Shown: in pieces, positions 27,234-35,074 of the stretch
Layout: each line of letters starts with the position of its first letter
Numbering within the stretch: position 1 is the stretch's first letter
NCBI RefSeq assembly: GCF_001552175.1
Contig: NZ_BCQR01000033.1
Span: forward strand, 18,082 to 82,081
Origin: Actinomadura kijaniata NBRC 14229
GTDB taxonomy: Bacteria > Actinomycetota > Actinomycetes > Streptosporangiales > Streptosporangiaceae
Reading direction: 5' to 3'
Length of the DNA: 64,000 bases
Position numbers and translations under genes: made by a program
Notes under the pieces: model-generated
The model's database searches: none
The model's input: the letters and a program-made list of their open reading frames with translations, nothing else
Told to the model about the DNA's origin: nothing

Positions 27234-27904
27234 CGCACCCGCACCAGGGAGCCCGCCCGGATCTGCCGCAGGAACGGGTCGGTGTCGTCCCGCCACTCGC
27301 CCGCCGTCCGGACCACCGGGTGGACGGGCAGGCCGAGCCGCGCGGCGGACTCCTGGGCGGCGTCGAACGCGGCCCGGGGGTCCACCGCGCCGACCACCAG
27401 CACCTCCACGTCGCCGGGCGGCTCCCCGGCGACGCCGGAGTAGCGTTCCGCCCAGGCGCCGAACAGGTGGATCTCGGCCGCTCCGGGCAGGGCGCCGAAC
27501 TCCTCGGCCACCACGGCCTTCGGCCCGAACGTGTGCATCACCAGCTGCGCGAGCGGCTCGTGCAGCGGGGTGGCGGTGTTGCGGGAGGCGAGGCGTCCGG
27601 CGGCGGTACGGCGCAGGGTGAGCAGGTCGGCGCGGGCGAGGCGGTCCACCTCGCGGACGACCGAGCCGAGGTCGGTGCGGAGCATGACCGCCAGGTCGAG
27701 CATGGTGTGCTCGCGGTCGGGGCCGAGCAGCAGCCGGGCCAGCAGCTCGCCCTGGAGTCGGGAACGGAAGATCGGCAGTTGCGGGGGCGCGTCCGCCCGC
27801 AGGTCGCGCATGAAGAGCTGCGCCAGCTGGGAGTCCAGGGGGCGACGGGAGGAATGTCCGCCGCGCCGGAAATCCGCGGCCGAGCCCAGCACGTTCGATC
27901 TCAT
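27230..27904 (-). CDS. Winged-helix plus nucleotidyltransferase-like fusion protein
   Basis: 224 residues. An ArsR-like wHTH occupies about 45-105 (LPIFRSRLQGELLARLLLGPDREHTMLDLAVMLRTDLGSVVREVDRLARADLL). It is followed by a degenerate MNT-type nucleotidyltransferase (EIHLFGAWAERYSG...GDVEVLVVG). The G-S motif reads GAWAERY and the DxD reads DVE, so activity may be reduced. Single-chain HTH-NTase proteins are known in actinomycetes and are thought to be regulators or toxin-antitoxin-like. The 5' part upstream of MRDLRADAPP is Arg/Ser-rich, so a start at 27811 is an alternative. TACTGT seven nt before the ATG suggests leaderless initiation. Confidence 0.75.
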   Translation of the reverse strand: MRSNVLGSAADFRRGGHSSRRPLDSQLAQLFMRDLRADAPPQLPIFRSRLQGELLARLLLGPDREHTMLDLAVMLRTDLGSVVREVDRLARADLLTLRRTAAGRLASRNTATPLHEPLAQLVMHTFGPKAVVAEEFGALPGAAEIHLFGAWAERYSGVAGEPPGDVEVLVVGAVDPRAAFDAAQESAARLGLPVHPVVRTAGEWRDDTDPFLRQIRAGSLVRVR

Positions 27905-27978
27905 GTTCGAAACAGTAGGCGGCGGGTCCGACAGAATTCGCTGGCCGGACGCGCCGCGGTGCTCCTACCGTCGGGGGC

Positions 27979-28335
27979 ATGAAGCGCCTGACCCCGCAGG
28001 AGAAGAAACGCCTCAGTTACCAGAAGGACCGCCGCAACCGGTACGGCGAGAACGACAAGTCCTCCCGCAAGAACATCCCGCGCAACCGCGCCCTCAAGCA
28101 CCGCGCCGCACGGCATCGCGTCGCCCAGGAGCTCACCGTCATGCGCGGCGGCCTCGACGAGGACCGTCTCGAACGCCGCCTGAACCGCCGCCCCGCCGTC
28201 CTTTGGCGCAAGTACCGCGACGCCCCGCTCGGCGAGGCCGTGGAGTGGCGGCTCGACCGGCGGGTCGAACGTTCCAACGCCGCGCCCGGGCAGGCCGAGG
28301 CGCGCATCCGCCGCCTCCGTCAGCGGCGCAGGTAG
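27979..28335 (+). CDS. Small, very basic conserved actinobacterial protein
   Basis: 118 residues, about a third Arg or Lys, starting MKRLTPQEKKRLSYQKDRRNRYGENDKS with KNIPRNRALKHR in the middle. No hydrophobic segment. Composition points to nucleic-acid or ribosome binding. I recognise the pattern as conserved in actinomycetes but know no function. A TACCGT box ends 7 nt before the ATG, so the mRNA may be leaderless. Its last 16 nt overlap the convergent amidase gene. Confidence 0.7.
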   Translation: MKRLTPQEKKRLSYQKDRRNRYGENDKSSRKNIPRNRALKHRAARHRVAQELTVMRGGLDEDRLERRLNRRPAVLWRKYRDAPLGEAVEWRLDRRVERSNAAPGQAEARIRRLRQRRR

Positions 28336-29135
28336 GTGTTCAGCCCGGCGGCGAGCGCGTCGGCGGCGCGCTGGCGCCAGGCGGCGCTGCGCATCTTCGC
28401 CGCGTCCGTCCTGTTGCGCATGTTGCCGCACTCGATGAAGACCTTCGGGACCTTCGACATGTTCAGCCCGCCGAGGTCCTTGCGCACGTCGATGCCGTTA
28501 CGGCCGATGTAGTCGGCGTAGGGCTGACCCGTTCCCTTACGGAAGGCGTGGCGGACGTCGTAGGCGAGCCGCTGCGACGGCTTCACGATCGGGCCGGTGT
28601 AGCCCTTCACGTAGCCCGGTGTGATGACGTGGAATCCGCGGCGGCCGCTGGGCGCGCCGTCGGCGTGGACGGAGAGGGCGACGTCGGCGCGCAGCCGGTT
28701 GGCGATGGCGGCGCGTTCGTCGATGCACGGGCCGACGCCCTTGTTGTTCGGGCGGGTCAGCACGACCTTGGCGCCCTTGGCGCGCAGCGCCCTCGCCAGG
28801 CGGGTCGCCACGTCGAACGTGTACGCGGCCTCGGTGTAGCCGGAGCCGGTGGACGTTCCGGTGGTGTCGCACGCCTTGCGGAACGGCCCGGCCTTCACCT
28901 TCCGGTTGATGATCTTCGGGTGCCGGTGGTTGAGCCCGTTGTGCCCCGGATCGATGACGATCACCTTTCCGGCCAGCGATCCGGCCAGGGCGGCGACGGG
29001 GGTGGCGGCGGGCGCGCCCCGCGCCGCGGAACGGGCCGGGGCGTCCTCCCCGGCCACCACGGCCCCCGCCGTCACCGCGGCCGTCGCCGACGACACCACC
29101 ACCGCTGCGGCGCACAGGCCGCGTCGAGCCACCAT
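28320..29135 (-). CDS. N-acetylmuramoyl-L-alanine amidase (Amidase_3), exported
   Basis: 271 residues with an N-terminal signal (CAAAVVVSSATAAVTAGAVVAG). Zinc-dependent amidase that cuts the bond between MurNAc and the stem peptide. The zinc site is visible: His in IVIDPGHNG, Glu in YTEAAYTFD, His in LSVHADG, with the catalytic Glu in VFIECGNM. It is close to mycobacterial Rv3717/Ami1, which also lacks a cell-wall-binding domain. Two cysteines (KACDTT and GPCIDE) could form the disulphide seen in that enzyme. Role: cell separation and peptidoglycan turnover. Confidence 0.92.
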   Translation of the reverse strand: MVARRGLCAAAVVVSSATAAVTAGAVVAGEDAPARSAARGAPAATPVAALAGSLAGKVIVIDPGHNGLNHRHPKIINRKVKAGPFRKACDTTGTSTGSGYTEAAYTFDVATRLARALRAKGAKVVLTRPNNKGVGPCIDERAAIANRLRADVALSVHADGAPSGRRGFHVITPGYVKGYTGPIVKPSQRLAYDVRHAFRKGTGQPYADYIGRNGIDVRKDLGGLNMSKVPKVFIECGNMRNRTDAAKMRSAAWRQRAADALAAGLNTYLRR

Positions 29136-29195
29136 GGCACCGCACGCTACCGGTGAACCGGCGCGCCGTTGAACGCCCCGCCCGCTTCCGGCCAG

Positions 29196-29672
29196 TCACC
29201 GCAGCAGCGGGAAGCGGCCGGTGAGCCGGTCCACGGCGGCGCGGGGCCCGGCGATGCCGAGGGCCAGGTAGTTCAGGTCGGCTCCGTCGGTGCGGGCGAG
29301 TTCGGCCAGGTAGTCGGCGTAGACGCGGACGCGCTGGGCGACGTCGGCCATGTCGGTCACCACCAGTTCGGGTTCGGCGCGGGCGTCCTCGCGGAGCGCG
29401 CCCAGCACGGGCCCGGTGGCCGCCAGGACGGTGCAGCCGAGCCAGGGCAGCCCGGGGTGGTCGTCGCCGGAGGCGTCGGCGCCGCCCGCTCCGACCAGGC
29501 CGGGGACGCCGCGTCCCATCGCGGCCCCCAGGCAGGCGGCGGCGTTGACCTGGAGCCCGGCGGGCAGGTTCCGGTCGACCAGGATCACCCATTTGACCGG
29601 GGACCGCTTGGTGGGCAGCTCCGGGGTCGGGTCCAGGGACCGAGCCCAGTCGGGCAGGGTGGCGACGCTCAT
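29196..29672 (-). CDS. DUF2000 family protein
   Basis: 158 residues from the ATG at 29672 (MSVATLPDW), with GAGAGG 6 nt before it. This beats the upstream in-frame start. Conserved features are KWVILVDRNLPAGLQVNAAACLGAAMGR and GLPWLGCTVLAA. The fold is a small alpha/beta domain related to peptidyl-tRNA hydrolase-II-like proteins, with no known role. It is divergent to an Lrp/AsnC regulator across 120 bp, an arrangement repeated in other genomes, so it is probably under its control. Confidence 0.82.
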   Translation of the reverse strand: MSVATLPDWARSLDPTPELPTKRSPVKWVILVDRNLPAGLQVNAAACLGAAMGRGVPGLVGAGGADASGDDHPGLPWLGCTVLAATGPVLGALREDARAEPELVVTDMADVAQRVRVYADYLAELARTDGADLNYLALGIAGPRAAVDRLTGRFPLLR

Positions 29673-29792
29673 GGCACACCTCTCAGGAAAGCTCCGAATC
29701 TTCTCCAAGAGAGTGGCGATGCCGCCGTTCTAGAATCAATTGAGAAAGCTGGATTCCGAAGATAATTCGGCGGCATGGCCGGGGAGGGCTCC

Positions 29793-30311
29793 GTGGACGA
29801 ACTTGATTCGGCGATCGTGCGGGCGTTGCAGGAGGACGGCAGGCAGACCAACCGGGACCTGGCCGAACGCCTCGGCATCGCCCCCTCCACCTGCCTGGAA
29901 CGCGTCCGCGCGCTGCGCGACCGGGGCGTCATCACCGGCTTCCACGCCGAGGTGGACCTGGCCGCGCTGGGACGCCCGGTGCAGGCGCTGATCAACGTGC
30001 GGCTGCACCCCAAGACCCGGGAGGCGGTGAACGCGTTCCGCGACCACGTCACCGCGCTGCCGGAGACGATCGCGGTGTTCGTGGTGTCGGGCGGGGACGA
30101 CTTCATCGTGCAGGTCGCCGTGCGCGACCCCGGCGACCTGCGCGACTTCGTGCTGGACCACGTGGCGCGGCACCGGCACATCGCCGACGTGCGGACCTCC
30201 CTGGTCTACGACCACATCCGCAAGACCGCCGTGGAGGTGCCGCCCGACCGGGCCGGGGGCGGGCGGGTCACGCCGCGTCCAGCCCGGCGAGGGAGAGCAG
30301 CAGGGACTTGA
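29793..30311 (+). CDS. Lrp/AsnC family transcriptional regulator
   Basis: 172 residues. The N-terminal HTH reads VDELDSAIVRALQEDGRQTNRDLAERLGIAPSTCLERVRALRDRGVITGF. The RAM effector domain follows (VSGGDDFIVQVAVRDPGDLRDFVLDHV). I start at the GTG at 29793 because GGGGAGGG lies 5 nt upstream. The ATG six codons earlier has no such site. A basic tail (PRPARRGRAAGT) extends beyond the usual 150 residues and overlaps the convergent phosphatase gene by 44 nt. Amino-acid-responsive, and likely regulates the divergent DUF2000 gene. Confidence 0.88.
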   Translation: MDELDSAIVRALQEDGRQTNRDLAERLGIAPSTCLERVRALRDRGVITGFHAEVDLAALGRPVQALINVRLHPKTREAVNAFRDHVTALPETIAVFVVSGGDDFIVQVAVRDPGDLRDFVLDHVARHRHIADVRTSLVYDHIRKTAVEVPPDRAGGGRVTPRPARRGRAAGT

Positions 30312-31635
30312 CGTCGGTGGCGGCGTAGGCGTCGCGGTCGAGGGGGCGCGAGCACAGCAGCACGGGCCCGTCCGCCGGGTCGGCGGGGAGTCGCCCGTGG
30401 CTGCCCCGCACCGGGGACGGGTCCAGCGGGACGACGTCCATCGTGTACCGGAGGCCCAGCTCCTTGCGGGCCAGCGCCCTGGCCGCCCGCAGTCTCACGA
30501 ACCGGTCGCCGGGGTCGAGGAACAGTTCCGCCGGGTCGTATCCGGGCTTGCGGTGGATGTCCACCAGCCGCGCGAAGTCCGGGGCCCGCGCGTCGTCGAG
30601 CCAGTAGTAGTACGTGAACCACGCGTCCGGCTCCGCCACCGCGACCAGCTCGCCCGAGCGTTCGTGGTCGAGCCCGTGCGCGGCCTTGCCGCCGGCGTCC
30701 AGCACCTCGGCGACGCCCGGCAGCCCCGCCAGCAGGTCCCGCGCCTTCGCCAGGTCGGCGGGGTCGCGCACGTACACGTGGGCGATCTGGTGGTCGGCCA
30801 CGGCGAACGCCCGCGACGTCCACGGGTCCAGGTACTCCATCCCCGCCTGCCGGTACACCTCCAGCAGCCCGGCCCGCCGCAGCGCCCGGTTGACGTCCAC
30901 GGGCCGCGACACCGGCGTGATCCCGTACTCCGACAGCGCCACGACGGTCGCGCCGAGCCCCGGCGCGTCGTCCAGCAGCGGCCGCAACGTGTCGTCCACC
31001 GCCCGCGCCGCCGCGACCGCCTCCGGCCCGTCCGGGCCGAAACGTTGCAGGTCGTAGTCCAAATGCGGGATGTAGACGAGGGTCAGGTCGGGCCGTTCGC
31101 GGAACAGCAGCCGCCGGGACGCCTCCACGATCCACCGGCTGGACGCGATGCCCGCCTTCGGCCCCCAGTACGAGAACAGCGGGAAGCGTCCCAGCTCCCG
31201 GGTCAGCTCCACGCGCAGCTCGGGCGGATTTGTGTAGCAGTCGGGGGACTTGCGGCCGTCGGCGTGGTAGATCGGGCGCGGGGTGACGTTCCAGTCCACG
31301 TCGGCGCCCATGGCGTACCACCAGCAGACGTTGGCGACGGTGTAGCCGGGGTGGGCGCGGCGCGCGTCGTCCCACAGCTTGGCGCCGCCGACCAGGCGGT
31401 TGTGCTGCCGCCACAGCAGCACCTCGCCGAGGTCGCGGAAGTACCAGCCGTTGCCGACGACGCCGTGGTCGCGCGGCGGCGCGCCGGTCAGGAACGTGGA
31501 CTGCGCCGAGCACGTGACGGCGGGCAGGACGGTGCCGAGCGTCGCGCGGGACCGCAGGGCCCCGGCCAGGTTCGGCATGTGGTCCAGCAGGCGCGGGGTC
31601 AGGCCGACGACGTCGATGACGACCAGGCGGTTCAC
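30268..31635 (-). CDS. Alkaline-phosphatase-family / nucleotide pyrophosphatase protein (ebo cluster, EboF-like)
   Basis: 455 residues. Type-I phosphodiesterase/nucleotide pyrophosphatase fold: IDVVGLTPRLL carries the first metal Asp and PAVTCSAQSTFLTG the nucleophile (Thr/Ser). YIPHLDYDLQRFG carries the His/Asp metal ligands, and LSEYGIT stands where SDHG is usual. The final metal His probably lies in LVDIHRKPGYDPAELF. The GTG start overlaps the EboE stop (GTGA). It is the last gene of the seven-gene ebo-type operon and would hydrolyse a phosphoester or phosphoanhydride of the pathway product, possibly after membrane transfer. Cytoplasmic, as no signal peptide is seen. Confidence 0.85.
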   Translation of the reverse strand: MNRLVVIDVVGLTPRLLDHMPNLAGALRSRATLGTVLPAVTCSAQSTFLTGAPPRDHGVVGNGWYFRDLGEVLLWRQHNRLVGGAKLWDDARRAHPGYTVANVCWWYAMGADVDWNVTPRPIYHADGRKSPDCYTNPPELRVELTRELGRFPLFSYWGPKAGIASSRWIVEASRRLLFRERPDLTLVYIPHLDYDLQRFGPDGPEAVAAARAVDDTLRPLLDDAPGLGATVVALSEYGITPVSRPVDVNRALRRAGLLEVYRQAGMEYLDPWTSRAFAVADHQIAHVYVRDPADLAKARDLLAGLPGVAEVLDAGGKAAHGLDHERSGELVAVAEPDAWFTYYYWLDDARAPDFARLVDIHRKPGYDPAELFLDPGDRFVRLRAARALARKELGLRYTMDVVPLDPSPVRGSHGRLPADPADGPVLLCSRPLDRDAYAATDVKSLLLSLAGLDAA

Positions 31636-32759
31636 GCGTGCTCCCGCTTCAGTCCGAGGGCGGTGAGGCGGTCGGCGGTCCAGGCGAGCTCGGCGGCGAT
31701 GCCGTCGGCGAGGGCGTCCGGGCCGTCCGGCGGGTCGGGCAGGACCTCCCAGGTGTAGGTCTCGACCTCGACGTGCGGGGTGAGGGCGCGTTCCCCGCCG
31801 AACAGCGCCGCGAGGGTGTCCTCCAGGACGTGCCGGGTGGACCGCAGCGGGGGCTCGGGGGCGGCGTGCAGCGGGACGTGGAAGTGGACCCGCCAGGGCT
31901 CGTCGGCGGGCAGGCGGTCCAGCGCGGCGTCCAGGTCGTCGGCCGCCGCTCCCCCGCCCGCGCGCGTCTGGTGCAGGAAGCGCGGCTCGGCGAACGCGCG
32001 CAGGGCCTCGCGGTCCGCGCCCCCGTCCAGCTCCAGCGCGCACGACGCCTGGAGCTTCACGATCGGCGAACCGGCCGCCACCAGCCGTTCCACCGCCTCG
32101 GCGGGGTCCTCGAACGCGACCGCCAGATGGCAGGCGTCCAGGCAGACCCCCTGGCCCGCCAGGTGCCGCACGGCCTGCCCGGTCGTCTCCACCACGCAGC
32201 CCGGCTCCGGCTCGAACCCCACCCGGATCGTCTTCCCGGTGGCCCCGGCCAGGCCCGCCAGCTCCCGGTTGAGGCGGTCACGGCGCCGGTCGGCCATCGC
32301 GACCTGCTGCGGCGTCCAGGGCGCCCGCCAGGCCAGCGGGAGGGTGGAGACGCTGCCGCCGTCCACGTCCTCGGGCAGCAGCAACGTCAGGACGCGTGCC
32401 AGGTCGAGCGTGTAGCGGACCCGTTCGGGCGTCGTCCAGTCCGGGTGGTAGACGCCGTGCTTCACCACCGCGTCCTGGAAGCCCTCGTAGGGGAAGCCGT
32501 TCAGGGTGACGACCTCCAGGCCGTTGTGGTCCAGCGCCTTGCGCAGACGCACCAGCTCGGCCCGGTCGGTGACGAGCGTGTCGGCGACGCGTCGCGCCAG
32601 CCAGAGGCCCACTCCCAGGCGGGGGACGCCCAGGCGTTCGCGCACCGGCCGCGCGTAACGCGAAAGCTGCGCGATGACGCCGTCGAGGTCTTCGGCCGGG
32701 TGGACGTTGGTGCAGTAGGCGAGGTGGACGAGGGACCCGTCGGGGTGCCGGAACCGCAT
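31632..32759 (-). CDS. eboE: Metabolite traffic protein EboE (TIM barrel)
   Basis: 375 residues from the ATG at 32759 (MRFRHPDGSLVHLAYCTNVHPAEDLDGV). The xylose-isomerase-like barrel has EboE hallmarks: the CTNVHPAE start, TLNGFPYEGF, VKHGVYHPDW, RVGFEPEPGCVVET, CLDACHLAVAFE, IVKLQASCALEL and VEVETYTWEVLP. Glu, Asp, His and Glu side chains suited to a divalent metal are retained. The gene begins one base after the TatD-like gene ends and its stop overlaps the phosphatase start. Known of the family: EboE is needed for export of the scytonemin precursor in cyanobacteria. The actual chemistry is unresolved. Confidence 0.9.
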   Translation of the reverse strand: MRFRHPDGSLVHLAYCTNVHPAEDLDGVIAQLSRYARPVRERLGVPRLGVGLWLARRVADTLVTDRAELVRLRKALDHNGLEVVTLNGFPYEGFQDAVVKHGVYHPDWTTPERVRYTLDLARVLTLLLPEDVDGGSVSTLPLAWRAPWTPQQVAMADRRRDRLNRELAGLAGATGKTIRVGFEPEPGCVVETTGQAVRHLAGQGVCLDACHLAVAFEDPAEAVERLVAAGSPIVKLQASCALELDGGADREALRAFAEPRFLHQTRAGGGAAADDLDAALDRLPADEPWRVHFHVPLHAAPEPPLRSTRHVLEDTLAALFGGERALTPHVEVETYTWEVLPDPPDGPDALADGIAAELAWTADRLTALGLKREHA

Positions 32760-32760
32760 C

Positions 32761-33606
32761 TCACCCGCCCCGCCTGACGGTGTTACCGGCGTACTCGGCG
32801 TCCGGTTCCCCCTCCGACAGCTCCAGCCGCCCGCTCTGCGCGTAGAACCCGACGGGGTTGCGCCACAGCACCCTGTCCACGTCGTCCTCGCCGAACCCGG
32901 CCTCCAGCATGGCCACCCCCACCTTCGCGGTCTTGAGCGGGTCACTGCGTCCCCAGTCGGCGGCGGAATTCACCACCATCCGGTCGGTACCGTACTTCTG
33001 GAGCAACGCCACCATCCGGCGCTCGTCCATCTTCGTGTCGGGATAGACCGAGAAACCGAGCCAGCAGCCCGATTCCAGGACCATTTCCACCGTCAGCTCG
33101 TTCAGGTGGTCGATGAGGACGTGTTCCGGGGGCAGGCCCGATTCCTTCACCACGTCCAGGCTGCGGCGCGTTCCGGCGACCTTGTCGCGGTGCGGGGTGT
33201 GGACGAGCGCGGGCAGGCCGAATTCCTTGGCCGCCTCCAGTTGCGCCCGGAAGGCCTCGTCCTCGTCAGGGGTCATGGAGTCGTAGCCCACCTCCCCTAC
33301 GGCGACGACGCCGTCCTTGGCGAGATAACGGGGAAGCAGGTCCAGCACCCCGCGGCAGCGCGGATCGTTGGCCTCCTTGGGATTCAGCGCGATCGTGCAG
33401 TGGTGCCGTATACCGAACTGCGACGCCCGGTACGGCTCCCATCCCAGCAGCGAGTCGAAATAGTCGGCGAACGTGTCCGGTGAGGTGCGCGGCTGCCCCA
33501 GCCAGAAAGCGGGCTCCACCACGGCCCGGACGCCCGCGTCGCGCATGCGCTCGTAATCGTCGGTGGTGCGTGAGGTCATGTGGATGTGCGGGTCGAAGAT
33601 GCGCAT
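32761..33606 (-). CDS. eboB: TatD-family metal hydrolase (EboB-like)
   Basis: 281 residues, starting MRIFDPHIHMTSRTTDDYERM. The metal site is visible: H7-X-H9, Glu in VVAVGEVGYDSMT, His in PALVHTPHRDK, His in VLIDHLNEL and Asp in VNSAADWGRSDP. This places it in the amidohydrolase superfamily near TatD but closer to the EboB branch (it has ALNPKEAN and TIAL before the Glu). It abuts the EboA stop exactly (33607/33606) and is followed after 1 nt by EboE. Probably a hydrolase acting on the cluster's metabolite and not a DNase, an inference from context. Confidence 0.88.
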   Translation of the reverse strand: MRIFDPHIHMTSRTTDDYERMRDAGVRAVVEPAFWLGQPRTSPDTFADYFDSLLGWEPYRASQFGIRHHCTIALNPKEANDPRCRGVLDLLPRYLAKDGVVAVGEVGYDSMTPDEDEAFRAQLEAAKEFGLPALVHTPHRDKVAGTRRSLDVVKESGLPPEHVLIDHLNELTVEMVLESGCWLGFSVYPDTKMDERRMVALLQKYGTDRMVVNSAADWGRSDPLKTAKVGVAMLEAGFGEDDVDRVLWRNPVGFYAQSGRLELSEGEPDAEYAGNTVRRGG

Positions 33607-34224
33607 CTAGAACTCCCGTTCTCCGGCCAGGCGGAGGATCCGTTCGACGTCGGGCGGGACGTCGCGCCCGGCGGCGCGGCGTTCGCGGGCGTGGTCGGCG
33701 GCCATGCGGGCGAGCTCGCCGTCGGCGCGGTCGGCCAGGCCCGCGACCGACGTCACGGGAACGCCGACGAACACGCACTTCAGAACGGCCTGCCGGTAGG
33801 CGTCGTCGTCGAGCCGGGCCGCCGCGTAGGGTCCGGCGGCGGCCTCGATGAGGCGGGTGTCGTTGGTGCGCAGCGCGTCCCGCACGATCGGCAGCCCGGC
33901 CTCCCCGAGGGCGCGGTGGTGGTCGAGCGGGTCGAGGCCGCGCAGCACGGCGAGGCGTTCGGCGGTGTCGCCGTGGCGGTACAGGTCGAACGCCGCCCGC
34001 CCCAGCTCCTCGCCGCGCAGCGGCAGCGCGAGCAGCAGCCGGATCCGCGCCGCCTCCGCCACGGGGCGGCCGGTGGGCAGCGTTCCCCGCCCGCAGGCCC
34101 GCCGCGCCGCCGGGAACAGCCGCGCGACGGCGTCCGGGTCGGCGGCGCAGCGCGCCTCCGCGTCGGCCAGCCAGGCCCGGCCCGCCGCGTCGAGGGCCTC
34201 GTCCAGGATCCGGTCAGACGGCAC
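33607..34224 (-). CDS. eboA: EboA-domain protein
   Basis: 205 residues, all-helical, no transmembrane segment. Recognisable by the HEAT-like repeats ARLFPAARRACGRG, LAVLRGLDPLDHH and LIEAAAGPYAAARLDDDAYRQAVLKCVFVGVPVTSVAGL, the last being the best-conserved EboA block. Molecular role unknown. It is the marker protein of ebo clusters. The ATG overlaps the upstream isomerase stop by 11 nt and the stop abuts EboB, so it is translationally coupled on both sides. The reading-frame support is strong. Confidence 0.85.
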   Translation of the reverse strand: MPSDRILDEALDAAGRAWLADAEARCAADPDAVARLFPAARRACGRGTLPTGRPVAEAARIRLLLALPLRGEELGRAAFDLYRHGDTAERLAVLRGLDPLDHHRALGEAGLPIVRDALRTNDTRLIEAAAGPYAAARLDDDAYRQAVLKCVFVGVPVTSVAGLADRADGELARMAADHARERRAAGRDVPPDVERILRLAGEREF

Positions 34225-35074
34225 GGGCGCTCTCCTTCCGGGCGCGGCGCAGGAACGCCAGGGAACGCTCGGCGACGGCGGGCGCGGCGTGGCCGTGCCG
34301 GGGCAGCTCGACCCCGACCAGCCCGCGGTAGCCGACCTCCGCCAGCGCGGCCAGCACGGGCGGGAAGTCGATCTCGCCCTCGCCGAACTCCAGATGCTCG
34401 TGCACGCCCCGGCGCATGTCCTCGATCTGGACGTTCACCAGGTGCGGCCCGGCGCGCCGCACGCAGTCGGGCACCGGCTCGGGCTCCAGGCAGCGGCAGT
34501 GCCCGACGTCCAGGGTCATCCCGAGGGCGGCCGGCCCGCCCAGCAGCGCCCGCAGGCGTTCGAACCCGGCGATGTCCCGCACGAACATCCCCGGCTCCGG
34601 CTCGAACCCCAGCGGCGTGCCGTACCGCTCGGCCTCCGCCAGCACCGGCTCGATCCCCTTGGCGAGGCGGTCCCAGGCGGCCTGCTCCGGCAGCCCCTCC
34701 GGCGCGGTCCCGCTCCAGAACGACACCGCCTCGGCGCCCAGGTCGGAGGCGACGCGCACCGCCCGGGCCAGCAGGTCGACCCGCCGCGCGGCCTCCTCGG
34801 GCGGGTCGAGCAGCGTCGGCCGGTGCTTGCGGCGCGGGTCCAGCACGTACCGTCCGCCGGTCTCGACCACGGCCCGCAGCCCCAACGCGTCCAGCCGCGC
34901 CGCCACCCGCCGCGTCCGCCGGGCCAGATCGGGCGCGTACGGGTCGAGATGCCCCGCGTCCAGGGTCAGTGCCACCCCGTCGTATCCGAGGTCCGCCAGC
35001 ACGGCCAGGGCGTCGTCCAGACGGTGGTGGGCGAACCCGTTGGTCCCGTAGGCGAACCTCAGCCCGCCGCTCAC
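34214..35074 (-). CDS. Sugar-phosphate isomerase/epimerase family TIM-barrel protein (ebo operon)
   Basis: 286 residues, GTG start in a GTGA overlap with EboC. AP-endonuclease-2-like barrel: FAYGTNGFAHHRLDDALAVLADLGYDGVALTLD opens it. AVVETGGRYVLDP, PLGFEPEPGMFV, LGMTLDVGHCRCLE, VNVQIEDMRRGVHEHLEFGEG and VGVELPRHGH follow. The Glu...Asp-X-Gly-His...Glu metal ligands are intact. Paralogous in fold to EboE of the same operon. It probably isomerises or epimerises a cyclitol or sugar-like intermediate; pairing with the inositol-phosphate-synthase homologue supports a polyol substrate, which is inference. A long in-frame upstream extension overlaps EboC and is not real. Confidence 0.87.
   Translation of the reverse strand: MSGGLRFAYGTNGFAHHRLDDALAVLADLGYDGVALTLDAGHLDPYAPDLARRTRRVAARLDALGLRAVVETGGRYVLDPRRKHRPTLLDPPEEAARRVDLLARAVRVASDLGAEAVSFWSGTAPEGLPEQAAWDRLAKGIEPVLAEAERYGTPLGFEPEPGMFVRDIAGFERLRALLGGPAALGMTLDVGHCRCLEPEPVPDCVRRAGPHLVNVQIEDMRRGVHEHLEFGEGEIDFPPVLAALAEVGYRGLVGVELPRHGHAAPAVAERSLAFLRRARKESARAV

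Noticed and set aside
32761..33606. Ordinary TatD DNase
   Set aside because: The metal site fits TatD, but sequence context (between EboA and EboE with no gap) makes the EboB-type hydrolase the better call.
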